DNA of 64,000 nt from Paenibacillus sp. SYP-B4298 (GCF_027627475.1 NZ_CP115484.1:5030501-5094500); one strand, 5' to 3'; counted from the first letter of the stretch, positions 50,255 to 60,219 are shown. Program-made: numbers and translations. The notes: generated from the letters alone by a model not told the origin.

Positions 50255-52015
50255 TTATCGATATTGGAAAGTTTTCTCATTCTGTTCCCGGTTGAAGGCT
50301 ACAACATCATCATAACCGAGACCTTTGGCTTTTGTCACCATTTCTTCCTTCAATTTGTTGAACTCTGCTTCATCCTTGGCATAGACCATCTTCCAGGAGT
50401 ACTGCTTGATGACCGCAGCTACCTGACCCTGCTTTTGCTTGAGATCATCCGTCATCTCGACATACGGCTCGCCGGTGAAGATCGGCTTCTGGACAGCGAT
50501 CTTGTCATTCTTCACAAACCATTCAACAGGCGTGCTCGCATCCATTGCAGTGCGCCAGTTCTCCTCCAGCTTGGTCGGATTTTTCGCCAGCGTCGAGCTC
50601 CACAACTGGTAGTCGTAAGGGTCACCCGTCTCCGGGTTAATGGCCGACAGCTTGAAGGTCGTGTTGTTGATCTGGTTGCGTCCTTTATCCCATACGCCGC
50701 CGCCGAACTCCTCCGGAATTGGCGTGCTGTTCGACGGGAAGGCTTCCTCGCCCAACGCCGTCAGTACCGGCTTGCCATCCTGCAGCTCCCACATCATCCC
50801 TTCCGGTCCGTAGTTGGACACCATGGTACCCTCTGGCGAATACATCCAGTCGATCAGCTCCATCACACGCTCAGGATGCTTCGTCTTGGAGCCAATCGAC
50901 CAGATTCGGTTGCTTCCATACGGATTAAAACCATTGGAGAAAGCACGCTCCTCCTCGAATGGCACGAGATGGAAGCCCTTACCCTCTTCGGCCCGCTCCG
51001 GCGTATTGTAAGCATCGTCCAGCCAGGAAAACCAGGCGAACAATATTTGACCGTCTCTCATCTTGTCAACCAGCGTCTCGAAGTTCTGCGTCAAGGAGTC
51101 CGGGTCAACAAGTCCCAATTGATTCGCATCAAAATACAGCTTCAGCCCGCGCATGTAGTAGCTGTTGTCATCCAGCAGCCCTTGAATCTCTTTCTTGTCG
51201 GCAGAGACCAACGTGAAGCCCCCCGGGTTGAAGCCGTCATTCTCCTCAAACCCGTACATGCCAGCCCATGCCTTGGCATTCATCATCAGGTTGCCATCCC
51301 AATCCGGCCACATCGAGAACGCATAGGTTGGCTTGCCCGAATCGCTTGTTGGCTGCAGCTCCTTCATGGCCTTCAGCACGGGCAAATAATCCTCCATCGT
51401 CTTAATCTCCGGACGGCCAAGCGCCTCATACAGATCCCAGCGCAGATTCGGGTGATAGTTCAGATCGCGTCCCTCGGACGGTCCGTCGCTATCCGGCCCG
51501 ACATCGCCTCCAACCCCATAGATGCTGGTTCCCGCCCCGAAGGTCTTCTGGTTCATCTCCAGCGCCTTATCCGCGTATTTCTTCAGATTCGGGCCGTATT
51601 GCTCAAGCAGGCCATCCTTATTCCAATCCAGCAGTTGACCTGCCTCGATGGCATCCAGGTATTTGCTATCCGTGGCGCCGAAGACGACCAGATCGCCGAG
51701 ATTGCCGCCAGCCATCATCGATTGAAATTTGACGTCGCCGCCGCCCTCCAGATTAGACGCGATAATGTTGAGCTTGATGTTGAATTTGTCCTTCACGACC
51801 TTGGCGAACCAGCCCGGCTGCTCGCCCGAGAAGTTGGACAGCATCGAGAACACATCAAGCGTAATCTCCGGTCGCTCCTTGCCGCTACTGTCGGTGTTCC
51901 CGCTCTGTGGCGTGTTAGACTGACCCGGCTGGTTGCTGTTGCTGCACGCGGCGAGCATCGCCCCGGCCAACAGTACAATCAGCATCGTTTTTAATGACTT
52001 CTTTGGAAATGCCAT
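50255..52015 (-). CDS. extracellular solute-binding lipoprotein (LplA-like)
   Basis: A 586-residue lipoprotein with lipobox LAAC, C24 lipidated, then a Ser/Gln/Asn linker and a type 1 periplasmic-binding fold (DVFSMLSNFSGEQPGWFAKV near the start, FSMWPDWDGNLMMN and LIDWMYSPEGTMVSNYG later). It delivers an oligosaccharide to the LplB/LplC-type permeases encoded upstream. The ATPase of the transporter (MsmX type) is presumably encoded elsewhere. Many tryptophans and aromatic residues fit sugar stacking. The sugar is unknown. Confidence 0.88.
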   Translation of the reverse strand: MAFPKKSLKTMLIVLLAGAMLAACSNSNQPGQSNTPQSGNTDSSGKERPEITLDVFSMLSNFSGEQPGWFAKVVKDKFNIKLNIIASNLEGGGDVKFQSMMAGGNLGDLVVFGATDSKYLDAIEAGQLLDWNKDGLLEQYGPNLKKYADKALEMNQKTFGAGTSIYGVGGDVGPDSDGPSEGRDLNYHPNLRWDLYEALGRPEIKTMEDYLPVLKAMKELQPTSDSGKPTYAFSMWPDWDGNLMMNAKAWAGMYGFEENDGFNPGGFTLVSADKKEIQGLLDDNSYYMRGLKLYFDANQLGLVDPDSLTQNFETLVDKMRDGQILFAWFSWLDDAYNTPERAEEGKGFHLVPFEEERAFSNGFNPYGSNRIWSIGSKTKHPERVMELIDWMYSPEGTMVSNYGPEGMMWELQDGKPVLTALGEEAFPSNSTPIPEEFGGGVWDKGRNQINNTTFKLSAINPETGDPYDYQLWSSTLAKNPTKLEENWRTAMDASTPVEWFVKNDKIAVQKPIFTGEPYVEMTDDLKQKQGQVAAVIKQYSWKMVYAKDEAEFNKLKEEMVTKAKGLGYDDVVAFNREQNEKTFQYR

Positions 52016-52182
52016 CGTTGTGCCTCCCTTTTCAGATCCGTATCTGTAAGCCTGCCATCGTCCAGGCCGCCCTGCCTGGTGCTTCCTTTCGAAGCTGCGA
52101 GCGTCCCTGAGCGCCTGCCCCTCCTTGCCGTCTCACCTCCCATACAGCCTCAACCGATCCCTTCTGCCGTCTCCTGGCAGAT

Positions 52183-53076
52183 TCAGCCCTTGATGGCTCC
52201 AATCATGATTCCTTTGACGAAATACCGCTGGAAGAACGGATAGACCAGCAGGATCGGTAACACGACTATCATCGCTACCGTGGTGCGAATCGAGGTTGCC
52301 GTCTGCATTTTGGATAGATCAACATTTTCCATCCCTTGTCCCGAGCGAATAATGGCCGCCAGCGAATTCGACTCATTGAGATATTTGTACAGGACGAACT
52401 GCAGCGTATAATATTTGGAATTGGTCATCAAAAATACGGTATCGATAAATGCATTCCACTGGTACACTGCCGAGAAGATGGCAATCGTTGCCGCAATCGG
52501 CATGATAAGCGGAAAGATAATACGTGTAAACAGCGTGAGCGTGCCCGCGCCATCGATCTCCGCCGACTCCTCCAGCGCCTCGGGCAGCGACTCGATGAAC
52601 GTCTTGACCAGGATGACATAGAACGGCGAGACGATCGACGGCAGCACATAGGCCCAGAAATTGTTCGTCAGATTCAGATTCATCATGATGATGAACCACG
52701 GAATAATTCCAGCATTGAAATACATCGTAATGACGACAAAACGATACCAGAGTACGCGCCCAGCCATCTTGCGCTTGGTGAACAGATAGCCGAGAAATGC
52801 CGATCCGATGACCGTCGTCACTGTACCGATCACCGTGCGGCCTACAGAGACCAGCGCAGCGGCGGGCAGCTCCTTCACCTTGAGCACCTCGACATAGTTG
52901 TTGAAGTGAATGCCTTTAGGGTACCAGGTCACGGCCCCGGATGCGCTCAGACTGTTGTCACTGATCGTCTGAATGAACAAATAATAGAACGGAAAGACAC
53001 AGATGAGCGTGAACAAGCCGAAGAACAGATAGTTGAACGTATGGAAGCATTTATCGGCAAAGCTTGAAGAATGCAC
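52183..53076 (-). CDS. sugar ABC transporter permease, LplC/YteP-partner type
   Basis: A 297-residue permease with six membrane segments and the MalG-type EAA loop ESLPEALEESAEIDGAGTL, ending in the family's typical KGIMIGAIKG. The GTG at 53076 was chosen because GGAGGAGAGG lies just upstream; a longer frame would overlap the LplB-like gene and lack a site. Pairs with the permease encoded upstream. Confidence 0.88.
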   Translation of the reverse strand: MHSSSFADKCFHTFNYLFFGLFTLICVFPFYYLFIQTISDNSLSASGAVTWYPKGIHFNNYVEVLKVKELPAAALVSVGRTVIGTVTTVIGSAFLGYLFTKRKMAGRVLWYRFVVITMYFNAGIIPWFIIMMNLNLTNNFWAYVLPSIVSPFYVILVKTFIESLPEALEESAEIDGAGTLTLFTRIIFPLIMPIAATIAIFSAVYQWNAFIDTVFLMTNSKYYTLQFVLYKYLNESNSLAAIIRSGQGMENVDLSKMQTATSIRTTVAMIVVLPILLVYPFFQRYFVKGIMIGAIKG

Positions 53077-53093
53077 TCGCCTCTCCTCCTCTC

Positions 53094-54053
53094 CTAGATG
53101 ATCGATTCGCCGCGCACCCACTTGGAGCACTGATTGGCGACAAAGAGCAAGAACACGCTGACGATCGACTTGAGCATGCTGACGGCCGTTGCAAACGAGA
53201 AATTGTAGCCGACCAGCCCCGTATTGTACACGTACAGATCAAGCACCTCGATGGTGTCCTTGTTAATCGCGTTCTGAAAGACAAAGTATTGCTCCAGGCC
53301 GTTGTTGATAAAGTTCGCGATCGAGAGCAGCAGCAGTACGAAAAAGGTAGGCATAACGCCTGGCAGCGTAATGTGCCACATCAGACGGAAGCGTCCGGCG
53401 CCGTCGACCTTGCCCGCATCGTACAGCTCCTGATCAATGCCCATAATGGCGGCAATGTACAGGATGGCGCTCCAGCCGAGCGTTTTCCAAACATTCCAGA
53501 GGGTCATCTTCAGCCATATATAGTCATTGGAGGCCAGATAGTTCACATTATTGTCCTGCAAGCCCAGACTGATCATGAGCTTGTTCATCAAGCCGTTATC
53601 ATAAGAGAACAGCATGAACGCAATCGCATAGACGAGCACCCAGCTAATAAAATTCGGCAGTGTTGTCAGGGTCTGTACGAGCTTCTTGTACCAGCCGGTA
53701 CGCAGCTCCACCAGCAAGATGGCGAAGATGACCGGCAAGATGGAGGTCAACAGCCCGAGCGTGCTGATCGCGAACGTATTGCGCAGGACGCGCATAACCT
53801 CGGCGGTCTGAAATTCATTGCCGATGATCGATTGGAACCACTTGAAGCCGACAAACTCGGAATCACTTAACGAGAAGCCGACCTTGTAATTAAAAAAGGC
53901 ATACGTCCAGCCGTACAGCGGGAAATAACTGAATACCAGAATCAGCAGCAGAAACGGCGCCGCATACAGCAGCAGACGATATCTGTCGCTGATGAGCGGC
54001 TTCTTCAGCGGCGACGATTCGGTGGGTCTATCCTTGTTCAGCGCAGGATTCAT
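53094..54053 (-). CDS. sugar ABC transporter permease, LplB type
   Basis: A 319-residue permease with six membrane segments (for example LLLYAAPFLLLILVFSYFPL, PVIFAILLVEL, FFVLLLLSIANFI) and the EAA loop GIDQELYDAGKVDGAGRFR. It is first of the transporter operon. The ATG at 54053 has GGGAGG 6 bases upstream; another ATG six bases earlier abuts that site. A cre-like sequence lies about 60 bases upstream. Confidence 0.88.
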   Translation of the reverse strand: MNPALNKDRPTESSPLKKPLISDRYRLLLYAAPFLLLILVFSYFPLYGWTYAFFNYKVGFSLSDSEFVGFKWFQSIIGNEFQTAEVMRVLRNTFAISTLGLLTSILPVIFAILLVELRTGWYKKLVQTLTTLPNFISWVLVYAIAFMLFSYDNGLMNKLMISLGLQDNNVNYLASNDYIWLKMTLWNVWKTLGWSAILYIAAIMGIDQELYDAGKVDGAGRFRLMWHITLPGVMPTFFVLLLLSIANFINNGLEQYFVFQNAINKDTIEVLDLYVYNTGLVGYNFSFATAVSMLKSIVSVFLLFVANQCSKWVRGESII

Positions 54054-54059
54054 CAACAT

Positions 54060-54231
54060 CCTCCCTCATTCCACATGGTGACTCGCTACCTCCAGCCCTC
54101 ACAGGCGAAAAGAAAAGTAAGCGTTTTCTATTTTTATTGTAGTTCACCCGTTATTCAGGGTGGGAGAGACCGTTGTCGCCGAATGAAGGAATTTTGTTGT
54201 TAGATATAGAACAATTTCCCCACTGAAGTCA
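54060..54231. other. upstream region of the transporter operon
   Basis: At 54112-54128 GAAAA and TTTTC flank GTAAGCG, which matches the core of a CcpA catabolite-repression element but not its outer T and A. No gene is visible. Confidence 0.4.
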
Positions 54232-54266
54232 ACAAAAACAACCCTTCCGGCACGGGAAGGGCTGTT
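54232..54266 (-). terminator. terminator downstream of the lipoprotein gene
   Basis: On the reverse strand AACAGCCCTTCC pairs with GGAAGGGTTGTT over a five-base loop, and TTTGTTG follows. It separates the lipoprotein gene from the transporter operon. Confidence 0.7.
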
Positions 54267-54366
54267 CACTATGCTGCACAATACAGCAAGAGCATCTAAA
54301 GGGTAGATATGGCGGAGCATATATACTATCCTCCCGGGCGGGCGGCCTGCCTATGGCCGATATACA

Positions 54367-55554
54367 TCATGTTCCCCCCGGAGAGTGGAGCCATTGAATC
54401 GTTCTCAATAGCTTGGGCGAACGAGACGCCAGTTGTGGGAGGTCTTCCTGGATTCGTTCCAGCAGATAGTTGATTACCTCCTGATCGACAACGATAGCCT
54501 CGTAGGAATGCGTAGCAGCATTCCATTGAAACCGCTCGTGCTCATTGTTGATGATGATAAGCTTGCTATCCTCCAGGCGCACCGATCTGACAGAGAGGGA
54601 ATCCGGAATAATCCCCACGCTCTCCAGCACAGGGGTGCGCTCTGCATCGAGCGAGTACAAGCTTCTTGTGCCATCGGCTTCATGGGTAACTAGCGCATAA
54701 CCCTGCCCCGTCTTCAGATCCACAGCTACATCCAGCAGACGATCCTGTTGCTGAAGGTTGAGCGGGTATCGTTTACGCCCCGTAACCGCGCCTGTCTGTT
54801 CGTTGTAGGCACCGAGCAGAAGACTTGCCGCATCTTCGTTCATCACGGTGAAGCCAAATAGGTGATGCGTGGTGTCGACTGTAATTCGGCCAATCACGGA
54901 TTGCGCCTGATCCGCTTCATAGACGATCTCATGATCTATATAGATTGCAGGCTTCTCCTGTATGCCGAAGCTTCGCTCATTCGGATATTGATACATGAAG
55001 CGGCTTCCCGTAGTATCCAGGCTCTCGATGACCCCATCTCCAGCCTTCGTCAACACTGGCTTCGTGGAAGTAAATGCTTCTTGCTCCACATCATAGAAAT
55101 AATAGCCGCGCACATGTAAATTGTAATCGATGCCGATCAGAAGACGCTGGTTGCTGAGCCAGCGCACATCTGCAACGCCCCAAAATTGTTGTGTCTCCAC
55201 CGTTGTCATATCTATGCTTAAGGCTGAACCTGTCGTAACATCCAGTATAGTCAACGGAGCAGGTACATTGGGTGATAGGGATGAGTACAACACAGCAGCC
55301 TTGGTATGATCGGGTGAAAGTACGGCAGGTTCATGACTAACCCCTCCTTCTCCAACGATAGATACCTTATCCTCACGATGATTATAGAATAGTACGTGCC
55401 CATCTAAGTTGAACAGAATATCTTGCTTAAGACTAGCCGGGGCTTTAGAGCCTAGCGGAGTCGTCGGATCGACGATCTCCATATCTGTGTTTGTTGTGCA
55501 AGATACCAAAAAGAGGACTGCAATGAGTGTTGTTGCTATTGTCCATTTTCCCAT
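54367..55554 (-). CDS. lipoprotein with beta-propeller-like repeats, function unknown
   Basis: A 395-residue lipoprotein; the signal ends FLVSC with C19 lipidated. The body shows repeated blades resembling a WD40-like/TolB propeller (VLSPDHTKAAVLYSSLS, DVRWLSNQRLLIGIDYN, LDVAVDLKTGQGYALVTHE). GGGGG lies 8 bases before the ATG. No family is recognised with confidence. It may bind a surface ligand; neighbours on both sides are involved in sugar use. Confidence 0.65.
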   Translation of the reverse strand: MGKWTIATTLIAVLFLVSCTTNTDMEIVDPTTPLGSKAPASLKQDILFNLDGHVLFYNHREDKVSIVGEGGVSHEPAVLSPDHTKAAVLYSSLSPNVPAPLTILDVTTGSALSIDMTTVETQQFWGVADVRWLSNQRLLIGIDYNLHVRGYYFYDVEQEAFTSTKPVLTKAGDGVIESLDTTGSRFMYQYPNERSFGIQEKPAIYIDHEIVYEADQAQSVIGRITVDTTHHLFGFTVMNEDAASLLLGAYNEQTGAVTGRKRYPLNLQQQDRLLDVAVDLKTGQGYALVTHEADGTRSLYSLDAERTPVLESVGIIPDSLSVRSVRLEDSKLIIINNEHERFQWNAATHSYEAIVVDQEVINYLLERIQEDLPQLASRSPKLLRTIQWLHSPGGT

Positions 55555-55826
55555 ACGTATTACCCCCGCTAAAAAGTGACCGTGTTAATATTCACCCAAT
55601 ATATCAATCATCATGTATCACATCCATCTTCATCCATATTAAGAATATAATATTGCGATGTACTTGTGCAGCCCCTAGATGAATAGCAGCGAGATATGTT
55701 CAGACGGCCCTCTCTCTACACCAATTGCTACTGGAGTGTGGTAACAGGGGAATTACGTGCTCCGCTTCCCCGGCGAGTGAACCAAATATTTAACGATTCG
55801 CACAAAAATAAGCATGTATCCTTTTA
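55555..55826. other. divergent intergenic region, no gene seen
   Basis: AT-rich spacer between the lipoprotein gene and the secreted lectin-protease gene. No RNA structure or gene was recognised apart from the promoter listed next. Confidence 0.5.
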
Positions 55827-55843
55827 TGAAAGCGCTTTATAAT
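55827..55843 (+). promoter_or_regulatory. CcpA cre-like site overlapping a TATAAT box
   Basis: TGAAAGCGCTTTAT (55827-55840) matches the cre core and overlaps TATAAT (55838-55843), 31 bases before the start codon. Binding of CcpA here would block the promoter, giving glucose repression of the secreted protein downstream. Confidence 0.6.
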
Positions 55844-55873
55844 TAAGTTATATTCAAACAAGGGAGGAATATC

Positions 55874-57301
55874 ATGTTATTTACATTACCTCGATTGAAG
55901 AAGTGGCTGCCCCTGCTTGCAGCATTGCTGCTGTTAAGCTCGATGTCGAGTGCAGTCGGAGACGTCCCCGTCGCTAAGGCGGCACCTGGCGACATCACGC
56001 GGTTCGAAGCCTATAACCTGCCGGGGCAATACATTCGCCATTATGATTATGTAGCACGGGTGGAGGCCAATATCTCGGTTCTGGACGACAGCCGCTTCAT
56101 CGAACGCCCAGGACTCGCCGATCCGAATGAGGTCTCGTATGAATCCGTCAACTATCCCGGCTACTATCTCAAGCATTATGCCTATAAGATCGTGCTGAAG
56201 AAATATGACGGCAGCTCTCTGTTCCGTGAAGATGCCACCTTCAGGAAGGTGAGCGGGCTGGCGGATGCCAGCGCGATCTCACTGCAATCGTATAACTTCC
56301 CTAGCCGCTATATTCGCCACTATGGCAATGAAATGCGGATTGACCCGATCTCCAGCACACAGGAGAAGCAGGACGCTACCTTCAAGCCGACTGCCAGCGG
56401 AAGCTCCTCCTCTGCTCTGACCTATACCATTGTCAGCCGCACTGGCGGCAAGCTGCTGGAGGAGTCATCCGGCTCTGCGCTCGTCCAACGTGGACTGCAA
56501 GGGAGCAGTGTCCAGCTCTGGCGGCTGATGGCGGTGGGAGGCGGCTACTACAAGCTGGTGAATAACAGCAGCGGCAAGCTGATCGATGTTGCGGCGAACG
56601 GCGATGCTGTGCTTGCCAGCGATACGGGCAGCACCTCCCAGCACTGGCGGCTGGAGCGTGTAAGCACCGGGGATTACTTCAAGCTCGTGAATCGGAGCAG
56701 CGGCAAGGTACTGGATGTGTACCAGAACAGCACCGCTGATGGCAACAAGATCATTGCCTGGAACGATGCCGGTACCGCCAACCAGCAATGGTATATTGCG
56801 CCCCGAATTCAGGGCAGCATGACCTATACGCTCTGGAAGGCCTCCAATCCGACGGCGGACCAGCTCGACGCCTACACACGGATTACGAGTGCGATGGATG
56901 CCGCCCTGCGATACTATAACCAGTTCAGCACGGCCACCAAGCACATTAATGTGTATTACAATACGGGCGTGCCTACCGCCGAGGCCAGCAGCAACGGAAC
57001 ACTGAGCTTCGGCGCTAACCGCTCCTTCATGAATCTACGTACTGCCATGCATGAGATCGCTCATACGCTAGGCGCAGGTACGGGCGGCGAATACAGTTGG
57101 CGAATGTCCGGCGGCTCCTGGAACGGAGACTTCGGCAACACCGAGCTGCGAGCCATCAACGGGGACAGCAGCGCCTTCATTAACGGAGACGGCTTCCACT
57201 TCTGGCCTTACGGGCTGAATTTTGACAGTGAGGTGCAGACAGACGCTGATTACATCCGCCATGTACGTATCGTCAATGCGATGAAGAGCGACGGCATGTA
57301 A
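55874..57301 (+). CDS. secreted AbfB-RICIN protein with HExxH domain
   Basis: A 475-residue exported protein. The signal peptide ends near residue 36 (VAKAAPG). Residues about 40-172 are an AbfB (CBM42) beta-trefoil with three RFEAYNLPGQYIRHYDY-like repeats that bind arabinofuranose side chains. Residues about 182-308 are a RICIN trefoil (YKLVNNSSGKLIDV, FKLVNRSSGKVLDV, QQW). Residues about 315-475 contain HEIAHTLG at 393-400, a zincin-type HExxHxxG site. It may be a metallopeptidase targeted to arabinan-rich plant cell wall. GGGAGGA precedes the ATG. Catalytic activity is inferred from the motif only. Confidence 0.8.
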   Translation: MLFTLPRLKKWLPLLAALLLLSSMSSAVGDVPVAKAAPGDITRFEAYNLPGQYIRHYDYVARVEANISVLDDSRFIERPGLADPNEVSYESVNYPGYYLKHYAYKIVLKKYDGSSLFREDATFRKVSGLADASAISLQSYNFPSRYIRHYGNEMRIDPISSTQEKQDATFKPTASGSSSSALTYTIVSRTGGKLLEESSGSALVQRGLQGSSVQLWRLMAVGGGYYKLVNNSSGKLIDVAANGDAVLASDTGSTSQHWRLERVSTGDYFKLVNRSSGKVLDVYQNSTADGNKIIAWNDAGTANQQWYIAPRIQGSMTYTLWKASNPTADQLDAYTRITSAMDAALRYYNQFSTATKHINVYYNTGVPTAEASSNGTLSFGANRSFMNLRTAMHEIAHTLGAGTGGEYSWRMSGGSWNGDFGNTELRAINGDSSAFINGDGFHFWPYGLNFDSEVQTDADYIRHVRIVNAMKSDGM

Positions 57302-57349
57302 GCATTCATTCGGCAATGCCGGCAATGCCTATCCTCCATCTCACACCAA

Positions 57350-57390
57350 CAAGGCGCGTGACCCGATATATTCTCGGGGCATGCGCCTTG
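57350..57390. terminator. bidirectional terminator hairpin
   Basis: Arms CAAGGCGCGTG/CATGCGCCTTG (one mismatch) with a 19-base loop lie between the convergent lectin-protease and GH3 genes. Confidence 0.7.
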
Positions 57391-57417
57391 TCTGTCTTAC
57401 GCTAAAGCTTCCTTCAC

Positions 57418-60219
57418 TTATGCACGATCAAATGCAATCCAGTCGATCTGCAGGCCTGGCTTGATGAAGTCCAGACGCATCTCGTACAGCCCCGCTTCCA
57501 GCTCAGCCTTGCCCAATCTGCGGCGAATCCGGTTGCCATCCGTGCCGTTTGTCTGCACCGTCGTCAGTGCCTCGCCATTTAGAGTCACGTTGCAGGCACT
57601 CTGCGCCAGATAATCATCTGGCGACATCATCTGTACTGTAATCCAGTAGGTTCCCGCTTCTCCGACCTGGATCAGCGTTGCCTCATCAACAGTCGGCTTC
57701 ACCTGCACATCAGCAGATAGATCATGCGCCTGCTGTACTGCCGATTGCAGAGCAGCGTTCGCCTTGAACGACGGGATCACCTCTGCTGCCGGCCCGTCCT
57801 GTCTGGCGAATACCGGCGCATTCATGATGAAGCGGCAGATATTAGCAGCACTACGCTGCAGCTCACCGCGAGTTAGCGTCCCCTCGGCTAGCGCCGCCAT
57901 CTGATTGTCCTCGGAGGCGTTAATCTCCGCACCATAGTTGCTGATCACCATATACAGGTCATTCTGGGCACGCACCATCCAGTTCACGAAGCGAACATCG
58001 GCCGGTCCGCCGTGAGCCGAATCATTCATCTTCGCCCACCAGTCCGTCATCACAATGCCGGTGAAGCCCCATTCCTTGCGCAGCACCGTTGTATTCAGAT
58101 CATAGTTGGATGCCGCCCAATGTCCATTGACCGGATTGTACGCTGTCATGATCGATGTTGCATTCCCTTGCTTCACAGCCAGCTCGAAGCCCTTGAGATA
58201 AATCTCGCGCAGCGCCCGCTCGGAGACGACCGCGTCCACCTGAGTACGGTATTTCTCCTGATTGTTGCAGGCAAAATGCTTCAGCGTCGCATTGGAGCCG
58301 CCGCGTTGGATGCCAAGCGTGCAGGCGACCGCCATCAGGCCGGTCACCAGCGGGTCCTCGGAGAAATATTCAAAGTTGCGTCCATTCAGCGGACTGCGGC
58401 GGATATTCATACCCGGCCCAAGCAGCGTGTCGATCTGGTTGCTCAGCAGCTCGCGCCCTTCGAGGACATACAGCTCTTCGACAAGCTCCACATTCCAGGT
58501 CGCCGCCAGCAGCGTACCGATCGCTACTTGGGTCGCCTTGTGTCCGCTATCCATCCGAATGCCGGATGGGCCGTCCGCTGTGGCCGCTACCGGGATGCCA
58601 TACCGCTGCAGCCCTGCGCTGACGCCGCCGAAGGCCGAGGCTGTGCCCGGCGTAACGAGCGGGCTGACCATACCCTCGCCGCGCACCAGCGTCGTTAATT
58701 CCTCATCGGAGAGCTGCGCCACGAATTGCTCCATGCTAACGCGACCCTCATGAACGTCCCGCAGCCGATAGCCGCGATCTCCGGTCTGCTCCAGATCGGC
58801 GGGCAGATTGCGCTCGATACGCTCCGCCAGCGATACGGTGCGCTGTGGCGTGTTCTCATAGATCAGCTCATACGTGCCGTCCGCGCGACGAGCGCCCGGC
58901 TTCATGCGGGTGAACCGCTCGGTTGGCGCCAGCGCCTCCTCCAACTGCTCCACAACTTGCAGCGCGTCTATCGTATAGCCTTCCTGCCCGTCCACACGCA
59001 GGGCAGCGAGCTGCCTCACGCTGTTGCCCGCGTAGAAACGATACGTACCCGCTTCCAGCACATAGGCCGACGCCTGCCCAGTAACACCCGCATCATCGTA
59101 GGAGGCCAATGAAGCGACAGGGAAGCTTAATTCAACCCGCTGCGATTGCCCCGGCGACAGCAGTCCCGTCTTCGCGAAGGCAACGAGCGCTCTTGCCGGC
59201 TTCCCCAGCGCCCCCTGCGGCGCTTCACAATAGAGCTGCACCACCTCTTTGCCCGCATACTCGGTACCTGTGTTCGTCACCTGGACGCCAAGCGTTAGAT
59301 GAGGCTCGCCGTGGTCGCCCCGCTGAACTTGCTGCAGCTCCTCTGGCTCCAGCTTGAACTCGGTATACGACAAGCCATAGCCGAACGGGAACTGTACCTT
59401 CTCCGGACAGAACGTCTCAAAATAGCGGTAGCCCACATAGATATCTTCTTGATATAAATTTTTGAACTCATGTCCATAGTTCGCGGTAGAAGGGTAATCC
59501 TCGATCTTGTAGGCGACCGTGTCGGTCAGCTTGCCGCTTGGTGTCACCTCGCCGACCAATACGTCGGCAATCGCGTTGCCGCCCTCCATCCCGCCCTGCC
59601 AGGCATAGATGATGCTCGAAATCCGGTGTACGTGCGCTGGATCGTCGACCCAGCTCATATCGATAACATTGGATACATTGAGGACAACGACTGTCTGTTC
59701 GAAGTGAGCCGTGACCTTCCGCAGCATGTCCAGTTCATCCTCCGTCAGCAGGTAGCTACCTGGCTTAATCGCATTATCCTGATCCTCGCCTGCGGTGCGA
59801 CCGATGACAACAACGGCCTTGCTGGAGCGGCTGCGAGCGGCTGCTACCAGTTCATCGCTCAGCGGCATCTCCTTCTGATGCCACGGCTCCGCTGCCCATC
59901 CGCCGCCGCCATTATCGAACGGGTTCTGGGCAATCCATTGCTCATAGATAGCCGCAAGCTCGTCATCCACTGCGATCTGCTGCTTGCTCCGCAGGCCGTC
60001 CAGCAGGTTGGTGGTATATTCTACATTAACACTGCCGCCCGAGCCTGTCCCGCTGCGGTAGTAGTTGATCTGCACTCTGCCAAATACGGCCACCTTCTCA
60101 TGCTCGCGCAGCGGCAGCACCGCTGCTTCATTGCGGAGCAGCACCGCTCCCTCTGCAGCGACTGTTCTGCTAAATGCTGCGAATCCTTCCAATGGTACGC
60201 CGTATACAGGTTGACTCAT
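57418..60219 (-). CDS. glycoside hydrolase family 3 with inverted domain order
   Basis: A 933-residue cytosolic glycosidase. The GH3 C-terminal domain comes first (about 20-270, with the GRTAGEDQDN and YAWQGGMEGGNAIADVLVGE segments), followed by a fibronectin-like domain (about 305-410). The catalytic TIM-barrel comes next, from about 530 (VAATADGPSGIRMD, GPGMNIRRSPLNGRNFEYFSE, LKHFACNNQE), with nucleophile D726 in IVMTDWW. A beta-sandwich carbohydrate-binding-like domain ends the protein. This order is known in some Firmicutes beta-glucosidases. GAGGAGATGG precedes the ATG. The divergent AraC gene probably regulates it. Confidence 0.88.
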   Translation of the reverse strand: MSQPVYGVPLEGFAAFSRTVAAEGAVLLRNEAAVLPLREHEKVAVFGRVQINYYRSGTGSGGSVNVEYTTNLLDGLRSKQQIAVDDELAAIYEQWIAQNPFDNGGGGWAAEPWHQKEMPLSDELVAAARSRSSKAVVVIGRTAGEDQDNAIKPGSYLLTEDELDMLRKVTAHFEQTVVVLNVSNVIDMSWVDDPAHVHRISSIIYAWQGGMEGGNAIADVLVGEVTPSGKLTDTVAYKIEDYPSTANYGHEFKNLYQEDIYVGYRYFETFCPEKVQFPFGYGLSYTEFKLEPEELQQVQRGDHGEPHLTLGVQVTNTGTEYAGKEVVQLYCEAPQGALGKPARALVAFAKTGLLSPGQSQRVELSFPVASLASYDDAGVTGQASAYVLEAGTYRFYAGNSVRQLAALRVDGQEGYTIDALQVVEQLEEALAPTERFTRMKPGARRADGTYELIYENTPQRTVSLAERIERNLPADLEQTGDRGYRLRDVHEGRVSMEQFVAQLSDEELTTLVRGEGMVSPLVTPGTASAFGGVSAGLQRYGIPVAATADGPSGIRMDSGHKATQVAIGTLLAATWNVELVEELYVLEGRELLSNQIDTLLGPGMNIRRSPLNGRNFEYFSEDPLVTGLMAVACTLGIQRGGSNATLKHFACNNQEKYRTQVDAVVSERALREIYLKGFELAVKQGNATSIMTAYNPVNGHWAASNYDLNTTVLRKEWGFTGIVMTDWWAKMNDSAHGGPADVRFVNWMVRAQNDLYMVISNYGAEINASEDNQMAALAEGTLTRGELQRSAANICRFIMNAPVFARQDGPAAEVIPSFKANAALQSAVQQAHDLSADVQVKPTVDEATLIQVGEAGTYWITVQMMSPDDYLAQSACNVTLNGEALTTVQTNGTDGNRIRRRLGKAELEAGLYEMRLDFIKPGLQIDWIAFDRA

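Noticed and set aside
50123-51994. Forward open frame of over 600 codons
   Set aside because: It lies antisense to the solute-binding lipoprotein, whose lipobox, fold motifs and ribosome site are clear; the forward frame has no start signal or recognisable motif.
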